Source: Aselliscus stoliczkanus
Lineage: Eukaryota > Chordata > Mammalia > Chiroptera > Hipposideridae
NCBI GenBank assembly: GCA_033961575.1
Contig: CM066730.1
Location: forward strand, 119,811,523-119,875,522
Reading direction: 5' to 3'
DNA length: 64,000 nucleotides
Shown here: positions 25,010 through 36,646 of the stretch, in pieces
Layout: each line of letters opens with the position of its first letter
How positions within the stretch are numbered: the first letter of the stretch is position 1
Translations under genes and position numbers: made by a program
The notes under the pieces: model-generated
Databases searched by the model: none
Told to the model about the DNA's origin: nothing
The model's input: only the letters and a program-made list of their open reading frames with translations

Positions 25010-25262
25010 CAATAGAAAGAGCATAGCATTTGGCCTCAGAAAAACATGGGTTCAAATCCTGGCTCTGCCACTTGCTACTTGTTAAATGTGATCAAACTAA
25101 AGATGTGAGCTTCATTTATTTATCTTTAAACTGAGACAATACTTTCTTCCTAATGTAAATTTTATGAGGATTCAAGGAGATATACATAAATTAAAGCATA
25201 TAACTAAATGACAAGCATACAATAAACTCTCAATAAATGGTAGCAATTGTTATCATTGCCAT
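25010..25262 (+). repeat. MIR relic, nearly full length, sense
   Basis: Contains the MIR head and core in order: 'agaaagagcatagcatttgg', 'acatgggttcaaatcctggc', 'tctgccacttgctacttgt', then 'ttatctttaaactgagac', 'tatgaggattcaagga' and the 3' part 'ctctcaataaatggtagca'. One of the better preserved MIR copies in the window. Confidence 0.88.
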
Positions 25263-26371
25263 CAGCATACTCACAGTTTACTTTCACAACACAATGAAAC
25301 TTAGTTTCAAGAACATCTAATTTTGGTTTTCTTTGAGTGAGTCAAATTTTAAATTATTAATATGAGAATGATCTCATTTTTTCCTCAGATGGCAAATGGT
25401 TAATTCATAGAACTAAGTGTGAAATGGACTCATCTACATTCTCAAATCTTTCTCTGTCAAGGTCAATGGTATCAGTTTTCTCTATCACCAGGGGTCAGAA
25501 ACCCAAAGAAAGCAGCTGATGGACCAGCAGGGAGAGCTAAGGAGACTGAGTCCTCAGTGGGCGAATATTTATGCTTGATGAGCCTCTGAGACTTGGTTTC
25601 CTATTTTAGACACATGGGGTTACTTAGTGAGCTTTTCCGTAAACCCAACATTTGGGCCTTAACTCAACCACAGTAACTGTAGCTCTCTCTGAGGGGAATG
25701 GATTCCTTCCACTCATCCTGGAATCTTCACTGTTGCAGTCTGAGGAGACAGCTTCATACTTCAGTTGAGTTTGGGATTTTGGTGGGCTGTCTATTAGCAC
25801 TTACATTTAGCATGGAAGAGGGAAAGACTTGTTTGCTGGAATTTACCTAGCTTTCATGGTGAAACAACCAACCCCGTCAACTAGTCCTTTGTTTTGCTTT
25901 TACTGATCAAACAGTTCATTATATAGACCCTGCATGATATAAATATAGGACCACTGGTCATTAAGCCTAGAGAATATCCAAACTCTATTCATTACTAAAT
26001 CACATCCTCAATCCCACCTTTTGCATCAGAACCCCTACAAAATTCATAATTTATAATACCGAGATAACAAATATACATTTTATTTCCTGATGTTAATATT
26101 TATTTTCTATAAGTTGATTTTACCTCTATAAACTGAGGACAGCAGGGGCACTCTTTACATTCTTTTTATATTGCTTCATTGCAGAAGAGTTTTAGACACA
26201 TTATAGACCCCCAATAAAATTAGTTAAATGGCTCAAAAAACAAACAAAAAACCAGGACAACATAAAAGTTCTCGCATCTCTAAATATCTAGTTGGTGAGA
26301 CTAATACGTAAATTTAGCTTTTTTTTTTTTTAATTTTAAAGATTCCAATGACTATGAAGAGAATCCATTTT
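25263..26371. other. Unique DNA, no gene seen
   Basis: No named repeat. A T11 run near 26320 lies just upstream of SINE B1. Confidence 0.55.
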
Positions 26372-26519
26372 TTTTAAATTCTTTTTTTTAGCTGAGCCAT
26401 CCTGCCACCTGTTGGCAGCTCAATAGCAACTCAGCTCGGGCTGGCGTTGAACCGGCGGTGCTCAGAGCTCAGCTCACACTCTTGAGCGTGCTCTTAACCA
26501 ACTGAGCCATTCGGCCGGC
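26372..26519 (-). mobile_element. SINE family B, copy B1, with 15-bp TSD
   Basis: tRNA-derived SINE read from the minus strand. The head begins GGCCG, box A is TGGCTCAGTTGG (an exact fit to the Pol III consensus TRGCNNAGYNGG), box B is GGTTCAACGCC, and the 3' part carries GCTGCCAACAGGTGGCAG before the A tail. The direct repeat aagagaatccatttt flanks it at 26357-26371 and 26520-26534 without mismatch. Read in element orientation the cut is TT/AAAA, the L1-endonuclease preference. Confidence 0.92.
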
Positions 26520-26534
26520 AAGAGAATCCATTTT

Positions 26535-27619
26535 AAACTTGCCTTTTTATTCTTGAAATGACGGGCTCCATGGGACAAGAAGAGTGGGCAGATAGGTGTC
26601 AGGAAAGATCGACACAGCAGATGTAGATTTTGTGCATGCTAGAATCTGCTAAACATTTTTGTTGCTTAAAAGTATTTCCTGAAAAATCAGGTTTTATTTT
26701 TGAGGCTCCTTTATTTCTTCATATGGATGCTCATTGCTCAAAATGACTCAGAAAGTTGGAACCGGAACCCCAAAACGCTATCCCAGCCATGTATTTTTAA
26801 CAATGACATCCCGGAGTGATTACAGGGAATAGACATTATCCATTCATGTTTCTTACATTACCACAGCAATCAAAGTTTATTTATAGCATAAAGACCCCAG
26901 AAAAATTATGGTGAAATCTTTTAACACAAAACCATTTAAAATTTCTGCAGTATTCCACTAAAACATTGTCTTAATAGCTAACATCATTCCTTCCACCATA
27001 GCTATTACTTGTCTTGCTTTCAATATTATAGTGGTATGATACTCAAGATTATATTAAGACAATAATATTGGTGTGATTATTATTAAAAATTATATCAATT
27101 ATGATCTATTATATTTACTGGATTATATTTTGAAAATAGAAAAATGACAGAATAGTCACACTGAAATTTGAGTAAGAATCATGATAGGAAATAATATCTA
27201 TTATTTTTATTAAAATTTTCTCTTCCAATAAATAAGCTATTATTAATACCTATTCTTTAGAAGAATACATCATTATTTCTACTTTGTCAAATTTTGCCTC
27301 TTTAAATGTTTTTAACACTAAGCATCACTGTTGACTAAATATTATAATAACATGGTTAATTTAAAAAATATTCCAACTTCAGTTTAGGTCTTACTTATTA
27401 CTCTAATTAGTAGTCTTTAAATGGCTCAGTATTTAACTTGTTTCAACTTTATAATACCATTATCTGCATTTGGGTTATTAAAATAAAAATATAGCCATAA
27501 TCAATGATACCATTTGTAACAAATACCCAAATCAAGTAAAATAAACATGTGTTAAAAGATCAGTTTCACATATTTTTATTTTTAAACTTATCTTTGGAAA
27601 TAGAATAATGACAAGTCAC
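26535..27619. other. Unique very AT-rich DNA, no gene seen
   Basis: Strongly AT-rich, especially 27.0-27.6 kb, without a repeat I can name. Confidence 0.55.
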
Positions 27620-27715
27620 ATTTTGGAGAAGAGAAAACTAGGTCAGAGAGCAGTGACCACTTTTGGATTGAACCCAGGTGTTCCAGGGTTCTATAAACCC
27701 TATACTACTGTTCTT
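27620..27715 (-). repeat. Short MIR relic, antisense
   Basis: Reverse-complement MIR end: 'ttggagaagagaaaactagg', 'tcagagagcagtgacc', 'ttggattgaacccaggtg', then 'ctataaaccctatactactg'. Confidence 0.55.
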
Positions 27716-28394
27716 TTCTTTGATCTGTTACCCTTCAGTCCTGAAAGGAAACAGGGGGGTGGTAGATGTGAGAAATATGCTTTCGCTAATGGAGGAAGGG
27801 GAAACCCATTGACTTGTTCTGACCAACTAGCACCATGGTTATATTTCTGAGAAGAGGAGGATAGATTCGGGTGGAAACATGGACTAGTGGCAAATCTACT
27901 GGGGAGAAGTCTTTAGCCATGTATAGGCTGTTAAGTTTTAATGGTGATCATAATTATCCGTTTGTGATTTGGAAGGAGGGTGCTTCCAGCCCCTTGAAAG
28001 GCTTTTTGTTTCAGAGGTTCCTTTTCATTCTGCTTCCTGAAACTCAATGCCAACTGATCTATGCATGTTTCTGAAATGGCAAGGAGCCTTCTAATTCCTT
28101 CTCCCGCTATACTGTGCTTGGAGATGGAAGGCGTTCCTCTCTCAGGTTACTTTACACGTCACACCACCTAGGGCTAGCCAGGGGCCCATTCAAAGGGCAA
28201 TGGGATGCCAATTATTTTCCTTCCTGGCATTTACATGAAAGGTATAATATATCTCCTTCAGGAGGGAGGCTGCTAAGGAATTGGGAGTTTGGTTCCCTTA
28301 GTAATTCCCATAACCATAGTTTCTGGACTAAAGAGGAACTGAAAAACTGAAACAATAAAGTGAGGAGATAGAATAGAAACACATCAGTTTGGCA
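27716..28394. other. Unique DNA, no gene seen
   Basis: Higher GC than the neighbourhood. Three consecutive plus frames of 67-80 codons occur but share no domain and have no splice or start context. Confidence 0.5.
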
Positions 28395-28585
28395 TATTTG
28401 GTGTTTACTCAGTGCCAGGCAGTGTCTGAAGTGCTTTACACTGACTCATTTGTTTCTACCATGCCACATCTGTTGGAAGTGGGTACTGTTATTTCTCCTA
28501 CTTGCAGATGAGGAAATTGCAGCCCACACTGTCACCGCTAGTAAATGGCAAAACCACAACTAGAATGCAGATTGGCTCTGAACCT
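28395..28585 (-). repeat. MIR relic, antisense
   Basis: Clear reverse-complement MIR: 'tactcagtgccaggcagtgt', 'gaagtgctttacactgactc', 'gtgggtactgttatttctcc', 'tgcagatgaggaaattgcag' and 'gctagtaaatggcaaaacca'. Confidence 0.88.
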
Positions 28586-31221
28586 AGTTTATGAATCATT
28601 TTGTTATTGGTGATATTAAAGATCCTGGACCAGTCCACCTTAATATAGAATCCACAGCTTCTAGGAATATACAGTTATTTAAACAGAAAAGCAAGTGATG
28701 ACCATGACTCAGAGAAATAGAAATTTGAGGCCATTCTCTATACATCCTTTTATCCCATACTTCCTCATCTGAAAGCACCTGTGGTAAAAAGTAGCCTTCG
28801 TTTCATGTATCTCTTCCTACTTCTCCAAAAAAATACATCCTAATCATTTGGGGTTTCATTTATAAAAATGACAGATCTAGTCAGTCTCCACTTGACCATG
28901 GGATGCGTAATATCCCAGCATGCTTCAGGGCAGATCACAAGAAAACTGTTGTAAGGAATCCAGGTAGGTCGTCAGCCTCATGCAATATACAACCTGACTG
29001 AAGAAAGAGACCCCACAGACGTAGTTTGTTTTTCTCTCAGCACTATTCAGGCTCATGATTCTACCCTCTACAAAAAGATTACCCAGTATCATAACTTAGA
29101 AAATCTCCAAGAGATAAATAAAGGACAACACATTTACACAAATTCTGGAATTCATTCTATAACTGGATCCATTATGCCTTATTTTGAAATGAATCACTTA
29201 CCTTAGAATCTATGTAGGCTCCATATTCTTCAGAACCAATTGTGGTGTTTAGAGTACATAGTCTGTGACCTAGAAGGAAGGCAGGCAAAACCCACAGTTT
29301 ACATTCAGCATGAAAAAAAAATCAATACGATTGAAGACACATTCACATATGTGTTACTGTTTTGAGTCATATTCAAACTATAAAGGTAGTTACCAGTTTG
29401 GAGGTATAGAGATGAGAATGCAGATGAACAGGAGGATATCAGTGCTGGTGCCTTTGTGTGTTAACTATCAGCTCTGGTAAAAAAGTGAAAGGGTCTAAAA
29501 TGATTCCTGGAACTGAACAATGTAACTGAACCCAGGAGGGAGGAGCAGGCTGCCACCCACCTGGGGAAACGGGTTAATAAAAAGATCAATTGCGCTCTTA
29601 TCTTGTTAGTCACTTGACAGCCCATTGATGCCACCTGCTTACTTTAAATGTAAAAGTACAGGCCAGCCATTGGAAAGCTGCCACCATCGCTTCGGAACCC
29701 CCTTTCTTTCTGCTCTAGTGATAGGAGGGAAAAGGCCAGACTCTGACCCTTAGAAGCTGAGCATCTGTTCCTCTAGTAAACGCAGATGTGAGGGCAAATC
29801 AGAAAGCAATTCTTTACCCCCGGGAGAAGGGAGGGTGCATGGTTTCCTCTTCGATGAAGGCATCAGAATATGAGGAGTTTATAAAGTTAATATTCATGTG
29901 AACTCCAGAAAGATTTTAAATGTAAGAAATAAAATGGTTTAGAAGATTTTCTTTCTTCTCAGGCCATTACCTTCCTCAGATTGAAGTGGCCATACATTAG
30001 ATATACACAGATTATTACAAATGCTTTGTTTGCATTAATGATCTTTGAGAACCACTCTTTTTCAGTTGTTAATTATTCTTTCCCAAAAGCATTAGAAAAG
30101 GTCTACTTGCCTTGGTTTAGTATCAGTTGCCAATGATTAAAGGTGCAAAAGAAACATTGTATCTTTTCTGAAGCAAAGCAAATGCCTGCTCTCCACTGGT
30201 AGACAGGAAGAAACCTTGGCTTTACATTGATAGCAGGATCTTTTTTCTCAGCTGCTATTACCTACTTCTCAGCCTCTGCCAACTACAGTTACAATGGGCC
30301 TCCGAAGTTTTTTCTCAGCTCCTAACACTACGCCTAGGCAGGCATCCGCTGTGTGATGGGGAGGACTCCAGACCACCCCACCTTTGTAGCAAATAAGTAT
30401 TTATTTCTCTTTTAATAAAACGAGTATATTTCATTTACCTTGTTTGTGATGATGGTATGCATTTTTTATGATTTATTATTACTATTCAAGCAGTTAGTAT
30501 TTATTTGACTATCAAGAAATAGCTCTCTGTGTTGCTTTCCTATTGCAGTCAAAAACATTTTGCAAGCAGTAAAATGCTAATTTGGGAGAGGAATAGTGAG
30601 ATGTAGCAGATAGTTAAAATTTCTTCAAAGCAGTGAGACCATAAAGCTAACTAACTCGAGGCTTGTTAACTAATTACTGTTCTGTCTTCTGCTCATTTTG
30701 GTCTCTAAAAGTCACAAAGTATTGTATGTAAGTCTTGAATACTTAAAATGCATTCCTAATTAAGCAATATGTAGATAAGACAGATTTTCCATCAAGTGAG
30801 TCTTATACCTGCGAGGAAAAATCAAGCACTGTCTCTAGTTTGAAAGGGACATGAAGTTCACCAAGAGAGCTGGCCCAAAAAATGACTGCTATTCAAAAAA
30901 TATGATTTAGTTAATTTTTAAACCACCAAATTCCAAGGTGACAATTCTGGAACATTCACATATTTTAGATTAGTTACTGTTGAATTTAAAGGGGCTTATA
31001 AATATCTCTTCAATATCCTTGATTAGCTTACATTGCGAAGAATGCCTCTATCCTACGCTTTTACATGTGTAAATTGCTAGTGAGAGAGCAAGAGACTAAG
31101 TTTTTGGAGACCAGTGTTTTTTAATTTTTCAACATGCTATAAGTTTGACCTGAACTGGAGGATAATAAAAAAGCACCTGGATACAAAGGCTCTGATCAGA
31201 TTGCTGAGTGAGGCTGCAAAA
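28586..31221. other. Unique DNA with an exon candidate
   Basis: No named repeat. It holds the minus-strand exon candidate at 29202-29269. The 29.50-29.87 kb part is complex and GC-richer, and could be conserved non-coding DNA. Good plus-strand acceptors (for example at 29040 and 29962) have no matching donors. Confidence 0.45.
29202..29269 (-). other. Candidate 68-nt internal exon, minus strand
   Basis: Read on the minus strand: a strong acceptor (ttttgcctgccttccttctag), 68 nt, then the donor TCTAAG|gtaagtgat, which matches the U1 consensus well. Only one frame is open. After two leading bases it encodes 22 residues, beginning HRLCTLNTT and ending EYGAYIDSK; the other two frames hit stops. 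The exon would enter with two bases of a split codon and leave on a codon boundary. I do not recognise the protein. Splice scores this good with one open frame also occur by chance in a 64-kb window, so this is a lead rather than a gene call. Confidence 0.3.
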
Positions 31222-32016
31222 CTACCTTTGTCACCATACAAAATTATTACTGTACTATTGACTATATTCTTTGTGCTTTTCATTACATCCCTGTGACTTA
31301 TTTATACCTGGAAGTTTGTAGCCCTAATGTTCCTCACCTATTTCACTTATCCCCCAACTTCCCATCCCTCTGGCAAACACCAGTTTGTTCTCTATAGCTA
31401 TGATTCTGTTTCTGTTATTTTTTTGTTTGTTTGTTTTGTTTTTTAGATCCCACACATAAGTGAAATCATATGGTATTTGTCTTTCTCTGTCTGACTTATT
31501 TCACTTCGCATAATTCTCTCCTTGTTGATCCATGTTGTCACAAATGGCAAAATTTTATTCTTTTTTTATGACTAATATTCCATTATATATACCTACCTGT
31601 TTTATCCAGTCATCTATCAAGAACATGTAGGTTGCTTCTATATCTTGGTTATGGTAAATAATACTTCAATTAACATAGGGGTACTTGTGTGTTTTTTAAT
31701 TAATGTTTTCATTTTATTCAGATAAATACCCAATATTGGAATTACTGGGTCATATGGTATTTCTATTTTTAATATTTTGAGGATCTTCTATAGTGATTTC
31801 CATAGTGACTGCTGGTTTATTTTTCCACTAACAGTGTACAAGATTCCTTTTTCTCCACAATCTTGCCAACACCTGCTGTTTTTTTGTTTGTTTATTTTTT
31901 GTTTTTGTCTTTTTGACAATAGCCATTCTGACAGGTGTGAGGTAGTATCTCATTATGGTTTTGATTTACATTTTCCTGATGATTAGTGATGTTGAGCATC
32001 TTCCATGTGCCTATTG
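31222..32016 (-). repeat. L1 3' half: ORF2 end plus 3' UTR, antisense
   Basis: The plus strand is the reverse complement of an old L1. The ORF2 C-terminal coding part (about 31520-32016) shows 'gccattctgacaggtgtgag', 'gtatctcattatggttttga', 'acccaatattggaattactg' and 'gactaatattccattatata'. The 3' UTR (about 31222-31520) shows 'ttgtcaccatacaaaattat', 'cctgtgacttatttata' and 'tctgtctgacttatttcact'. The ORF2 frame is broken by many changes. The element is 5'-truncated, as most L1 copies are. The 69-codon plus frame inside it is a shadow. Confidence 0.88.
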
Positions 32017-32462
32017 GAGAAAGACTATTTTTTAAACTGTAATTCAGGAGGAAAGTCTATGATATTCAAGAAAAAATAAGTTCCAAGCAATGAAAAAGCA
32101 ATATGTTTATCACCAAGATGCAAAGGAAGTATAATAATAATGATTATATACTGAGAAAAGAGTACCTAATTCAATATATTTCAAAAAGTTCAGAATAAAA
32201 AGAAGCCAGAGAAAAAGTACATCCAGTGACATCTCATTTAGAGAAAGGTGAAGTGAAATGAATTTAAGTGAAATACAGGAACATCCCAGTATCATTTTAT
32301 GTTATCTTTTCCATCTAAAAGAGAAACATTTATCTTGATGAGTTTTGAGAAAACTTCACAGCCTTAATACTTTTGTTATTTAAATACACAATGGCTCTTT
32401 TCCTTGACTAATATTCTTATGCTTGGACTACAATAGTAAACTAACTCACTATGCCTTCTGTT
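32017..32462. other. Unique DNA, no gene seen
   Basis: A short AT-rich interval between the L1 fragment and SINE B2 with no further feature recognised. Confidence 0.55.
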
Positions 32463-32618
32463 GCTTTTTTCTGTTTTTTTTTTCAGCTGAGCCATCCTGC
32501 CACCTGTTGGTAGCTCAGGGGCTGCTCAGCTCGGGCTGGGCATCAAACTGCTGTTGCTCAGAGCTCAGCTCACACCCTTGAGTGAGCTTTTAACCAACTG
32601 AGCCATTTGGCCGGCCCA
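32463..32618 (-). mobile_element. SINE family B, copy B2, minus strand
   Basis: Same architecture as B1, read from the minus strand: GGCCGGCC start, box A TGGCTCAGTTGG, a CTCAAGGGTGTGAG arm, and the ACAGGTGGCAGGATGGCTCA tail before the A run. Flanks 'atgccttctgtt' (32451-32462) and 'gtgctttctgtt' (32621-32632) look like a partly decayed duplication. It differs from B1 at several bases, so it is an older or different copy. Confidence 0.88.
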
Positions 32619-32632
32619 GTGTGCTTTCTGTT

Positions 32633-33079
32633 TTAGGAGCTTGTGTAATCGATAAGGAAAGATTAGCTCTTCTGCTTTCCTGCCGGATATAGCTTTGAAG
32701 TCACAACTAAAGTTGTCACTTCCCCAGTGAGAACAACAGCTCTGAATATTCTGAGTGGAATGGAGCTTTCTCAGAGATTAAGTCTGGCCTCTTAACTGAA
32801 GCCTCAAATTGCAGAATGGGAATTTAGAGAGCAGATAATCAATTGGGAAGGGCTGAAGATGTTGGAGCAGGGGAGTGAGTTCACCAGAAATTCAATTTAA
32901 GTAGATGAAGTATGTGTACTGTAGATCAGAATGGACAGAAAATGGATGCATTCAATAATTGACCCAACAAATAATTTTAGCAATATTTAAAATTTAATAG
33001 TATTATTCTAAATACTATACTATATTAGCATACTGATACTATAATATTTAAAATAATAGCACTAAATTTAACAATAAAT
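32633..33079. other. Unique DNA, no gene seen
   Basis: No repeat recognised; AT-rich toward 33.0 kb. Confidence 0.55.
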
Positions 33080-33745
33080 AGTCTTTTTTAGTACTATTAG
33101 GTACTGAGGATACAGAGGTGAACCAGCTGCTCAAGGTCTCTGCTTTCACAGAAAGAAAACAGACATAAACCATCACATAAGGGATACAAAGAGAGAGAGA
33201 GGGAGGGAGAAAAATGTGTTATGAGGGTGTCTAATTCTAGAAAAATGCTTCTTGTTATGTTAAGCTGAGTCCAAAGCTAGGAAGACTGTATAGTAGGCTA
33301 TTGTTACAGTCCAGACAAGAAAGAGATTAATGAGAACCTTGCCTAGGTGGGAGCATTGGGAATTAAAAGGAAGAAATAGATACAAGAAGTATTTTAGAGA
33401 CAATCGATAGAAATTGGCAACTGCTGAGATGTGCAGGAAAGGAGAGGGAAGAGACATAGATAGATTAGAAAGGTGGAGCCTCATTGAAAAAACTGGGATG
33501 CTATTAACAGAAATACTGATGTCAAAAAATGAACTCGTTTATGGGGTAATGATATATTCGGGTGTGGTAACTTGTGCTTTATATATGAAAAAGTCTCATG
33601 GAGATGAGAGTAAATAGATGGAACTGTAGATTATAAGTTAGGGGAGAAGCTACAGCTAGAGATTCAGGTGTCCCTCTGATGGACAAGATAGTTAAAGCTG
33701 TAAGATTGTCTATAAGCATTAAAGGTTAGGGAGAATAAGAGTCTC
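33080..33745 (-). repeat. L2 relic with internal deletion, antisense
   Basis: A 3'-terminal block ('actgaggatacagaggtgaa' and 'ctttcacagaaagaaaacag') is followed by blocks that lie further 5' in the element: 'ggctattgttacagtccaga' and 'tggagcctcattgaaaaaac'. The missing piece between them implies an internal deletion or decay. Confidence 0.65.
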
Positions 33746-33834
33746 CATAGACATGGGTGTTCTGGGAACTGTCGATAATTAGGGGAAAACACAACTAGAG
33801 TCAGGCCAAGTAGGAATAATATCAAACAGTTAAA

Positions 33835-34025
33835 TACTGATGCCTACATGGTCAATACTCCTCTAAGGACTATGCAGGGGTTAACTTACTTCATTTTCCA
33901 ACCCCACTTTATAAATTAAGAAATGGAGGCACAGAGAGATTGCTATGGCCACACGGCTCATAAGTAGTAGAGTCAAGATTCAAACCTAGAGAGCTTATTC
34001 TGAGAGCCTCTGTCCTTAACCATCT
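33835..34025 (-). repeat. MIR relic, antisense
   Basis: 'acttcattttccaaccccac', 'ataaattaagaaatggaggc', 'acagagagattgctatggcc', 'acacggctcataagtagtag' and 'attcaaacctagagagc' follow reverse-complement MIR order. The frames here are not genes. Confidence 0.85.
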
Positions 34026-34264
34026 CTTAGGCAGAATGAGTGATTTTAAAAAGAAGGCTGCTCTTATTAAAACAGAAATCCTACAGGTTAAATGTAAGTG
34101 GATGGGGTAGGAAAGTGGACAACTAAGGGAATGGGGCCCAACTTAAGAGTGATAGCAACATGCATGAGAAACACAGGTGAAAGAGAGGGTTTTGGTATTA
34201 AGCAAATTGCCATTGCTTAATATGTATAAACTCGTGAAATCATTTTGTTACACTTTTTATATGT

Positions 34265-34585
34265 TACAAAGAAAATTTCAGGATTCTGTGGGAGTCTGTA
34301 TTAAGGAGTCCTAATGATTATATAGGAGGCATAGGGGGTTGCTCTCAGGAAAGCCGACCTTGAGAAAGTAACATTTCAATGGAGACCTAAATCATGGGTA
34401 GGAGGTGGCAGGGCAGAGGGAAAAGAAGGGCCCTCTGCATTCAAAGGCCCTGATTCAGCAGGGGGAACTTGTAAGACTGAAGGAGTAAAGAAATCTGGGG
34501 CAGAGATAAGGGGGAAAAGTCCTAAGGATTTTGGATTTTATCCTAAGGGTAATGGGAAAATATCGAAAGGATTAAGCAGGAGAGT
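34265..34585 (-). repeat. L2 interior relic, antisense
   Basis: 'gaaagtaacatttcaatgga', 'gacctaaatcatgggtagga', 'gcattcaaaggccctgattc' and 'ttggattttatcctaagggt' are typical of the interior of L2 read in antisense. It repeats a more 3' part of the element than the end of the preceding L2 piece, so it is a separate copy. Confidence 0.65.
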
Positions 34586-34589
34586 GAAA

Positions 34590-34690
34590 AATTAAGGCTC
34601 TGAGAGTTTAAGTAAACTAACAAGGATTACACAGCTACTAATTCACTGAGCCTAATGAAACCCAGGTCATCCCAGCTCCAAGGTCCTTTG
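34590..34690 (-). repeat. Short MIR relic, antisense
   Basis: 'aaattaaggctctgagagtt', 'taagtaaactaacaaggatt', 'acacagctactaattcactg' and 'gaaacccaggtcatcccag' match the reverse-complement MIR 5' half. Confidence 0.65.
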
Positions 34691-36646
34691 TCTGACAAAA
34701 CTATATTATTGTCCATAGCTGGGCTGCAAAATGTTTAACAACCAGCTCTCTGGGGAAAAAGCAATGATTTGTAGCATTTTCTGATATCAGTGATGTAAAT
34801 ACCATTACTGATCTCTAGCTATTAATACGCAGTTACTGAATACAAAGTAGGGAAGAGATGCTCAATGTCACACCACCATTATGTGGTATTTGTAATATGC
34901 AGAGACAGTAGATGAAAGTACCCTCAGGAATACAGAAAATAATACAGTGTACAGCAATAATTAGGAAGTGAGGAGTTCTGTGTATTTATTATTATTTTTT
35001 TAAGATAACGTATTTAATTCAAAATTTATACAATTAATTTTTAACAGTGGCTCTCTGGGGAAACAAACAGCTCACTAAGTTGGTAAAATTTAATAATAGG
35101 ATCTGCTAAGCAGGTACAAGCTGGTGCCAGCACACTGTGGTAATCACCTCAAAGGAACGTTTCTTGGGGACACATTTTTATTGTCCTGCTTTAGTTTGAG
35201 GAGATGGTTCCTGGGATCTTATATAAAAGCTGAGTTAATGTCTTTGCAGTTATCTCATTGTGTGGGTCATCAGAGCATATTCAGTGAGAAGAATGTGGTT
35301 TACCCCTGTCCCCCAACACCCAAAGAGGCAAGAGTAGAGGGAGAGGGGGCTCCTGGGAGGCAGAGCTGTGCCAGGGGCTCCATGAGTACGCCAGGTGACT
35401 AATAGCAAACACTTCTGGCTGACTCCCCAACTTCACTTTCACACAGTCAGAAGAACATATTTCATTTCAAATACAAACTTATAACTGTTGAACTGAATCT
35501 AAATGTACATTCTCTGTATTCATTATCATTCAGTCCTATTATTGTCATGTAAACTCCTCTTTAGGAAAACCACTGGATCTTAAAATAAAAACGTTCAGAA
35601 ACATGCAAATGAAAATAGCTTAAGCTCTCAGACTTTGGCAGTATTGCTTCAGTTGTTGTGGTCTCAGAAGGGACAATCATAATATTTTTCTGGCTGTCTT
35701 GTCTTGATTTATAATTTGAATCTCCATAAATGATAATAGAGAGGGCAATTATCAAAGAAATGGAAAGGGCAATTATCATTAAATTGAAAACACATCACAC
35801 ATCCAACAGGATGAATGACTGAGCTAAAAACAGATTTTGTGGATCTTGCAACTGTTCCAAAAAAAACTTAATGGAAGCAACTTCATCTCCCCACCTCCTC
35901 CAATTAACCAGATGACTTTGGATATATTTTCCTTTTTTTCTCCTTAGATGATAACACAAGACCTGTTAATCAAATCTGCCTGAATACTGTACTACTTAGG
36001 ATATGTAAATTTATGAGACTAAATCAGTTGCTGTTTGCTTAGTGTGGGGGGAAAAAAAAAAGCTTTCCTTTTTTTTTTTAAACAGTACAGAAAAATTAGT
36101 TCTATTGTTTGTACATTTGTGATTCCAGGAGAATGTAGACACCCATCTCATCTGTTCTTAACCCTTGCAATGAATCTTTTTAAGTGAGTGAACACAGTGT
36201 TTTTGTTCATGAGTGGACTGGACATTGAAATTCCCCCAAAGGGCTTTTGTCTTGGTTGGATAAATTGAACAAATTATAATCCAAACTATAGACATTAGTT
36301 ATCATTACCACAAGTATGGAAGTAACAGGTAAATGTTTACAATGTCTTATGTGGAGAATTCTTAACATTTGGACTTATATTTTAAGGAGAATATAGACAG
36401 TCTCTTGAAGGTGTAAGATGTGGAAGGTGAAAAAAACAAAAATTATTTTGTTAGCTCACTTTTATATTAAAGATAGCAGTAGCATGAATGTCAATATCTG
36501 CTTATGTGAAGCCTTATATAATCTGATCCAGTAGATTCTGATAAAAAATAATAAGGGTTTCTTCCTTTAATATTAAGTGGGGTTTACAGAGTGATAAGCT
36601 CTGGCATGCTTATCTTTGAAATATATGAATCATGATAAAACTAAAT
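34691..36646. other. Unique DNA, no gene seen
   Basis: No named repeat. A GC-richer patch lies at 35.29-35.40 kb, covered by a 92-codon plus frame with no domain. Short A and T tracts near 36.05-36.08 kb. Confidence 0.5.

Noticed and set aside
30808..30834. 26-nt minus-strand exon-like segment (acceptor aaactag, donor CGCAG|gtataag)
   Set aside because: The donor is weak at +4/+5, the segment is tiny with two frames open, and nothing supports it over the many similar chance pairs.
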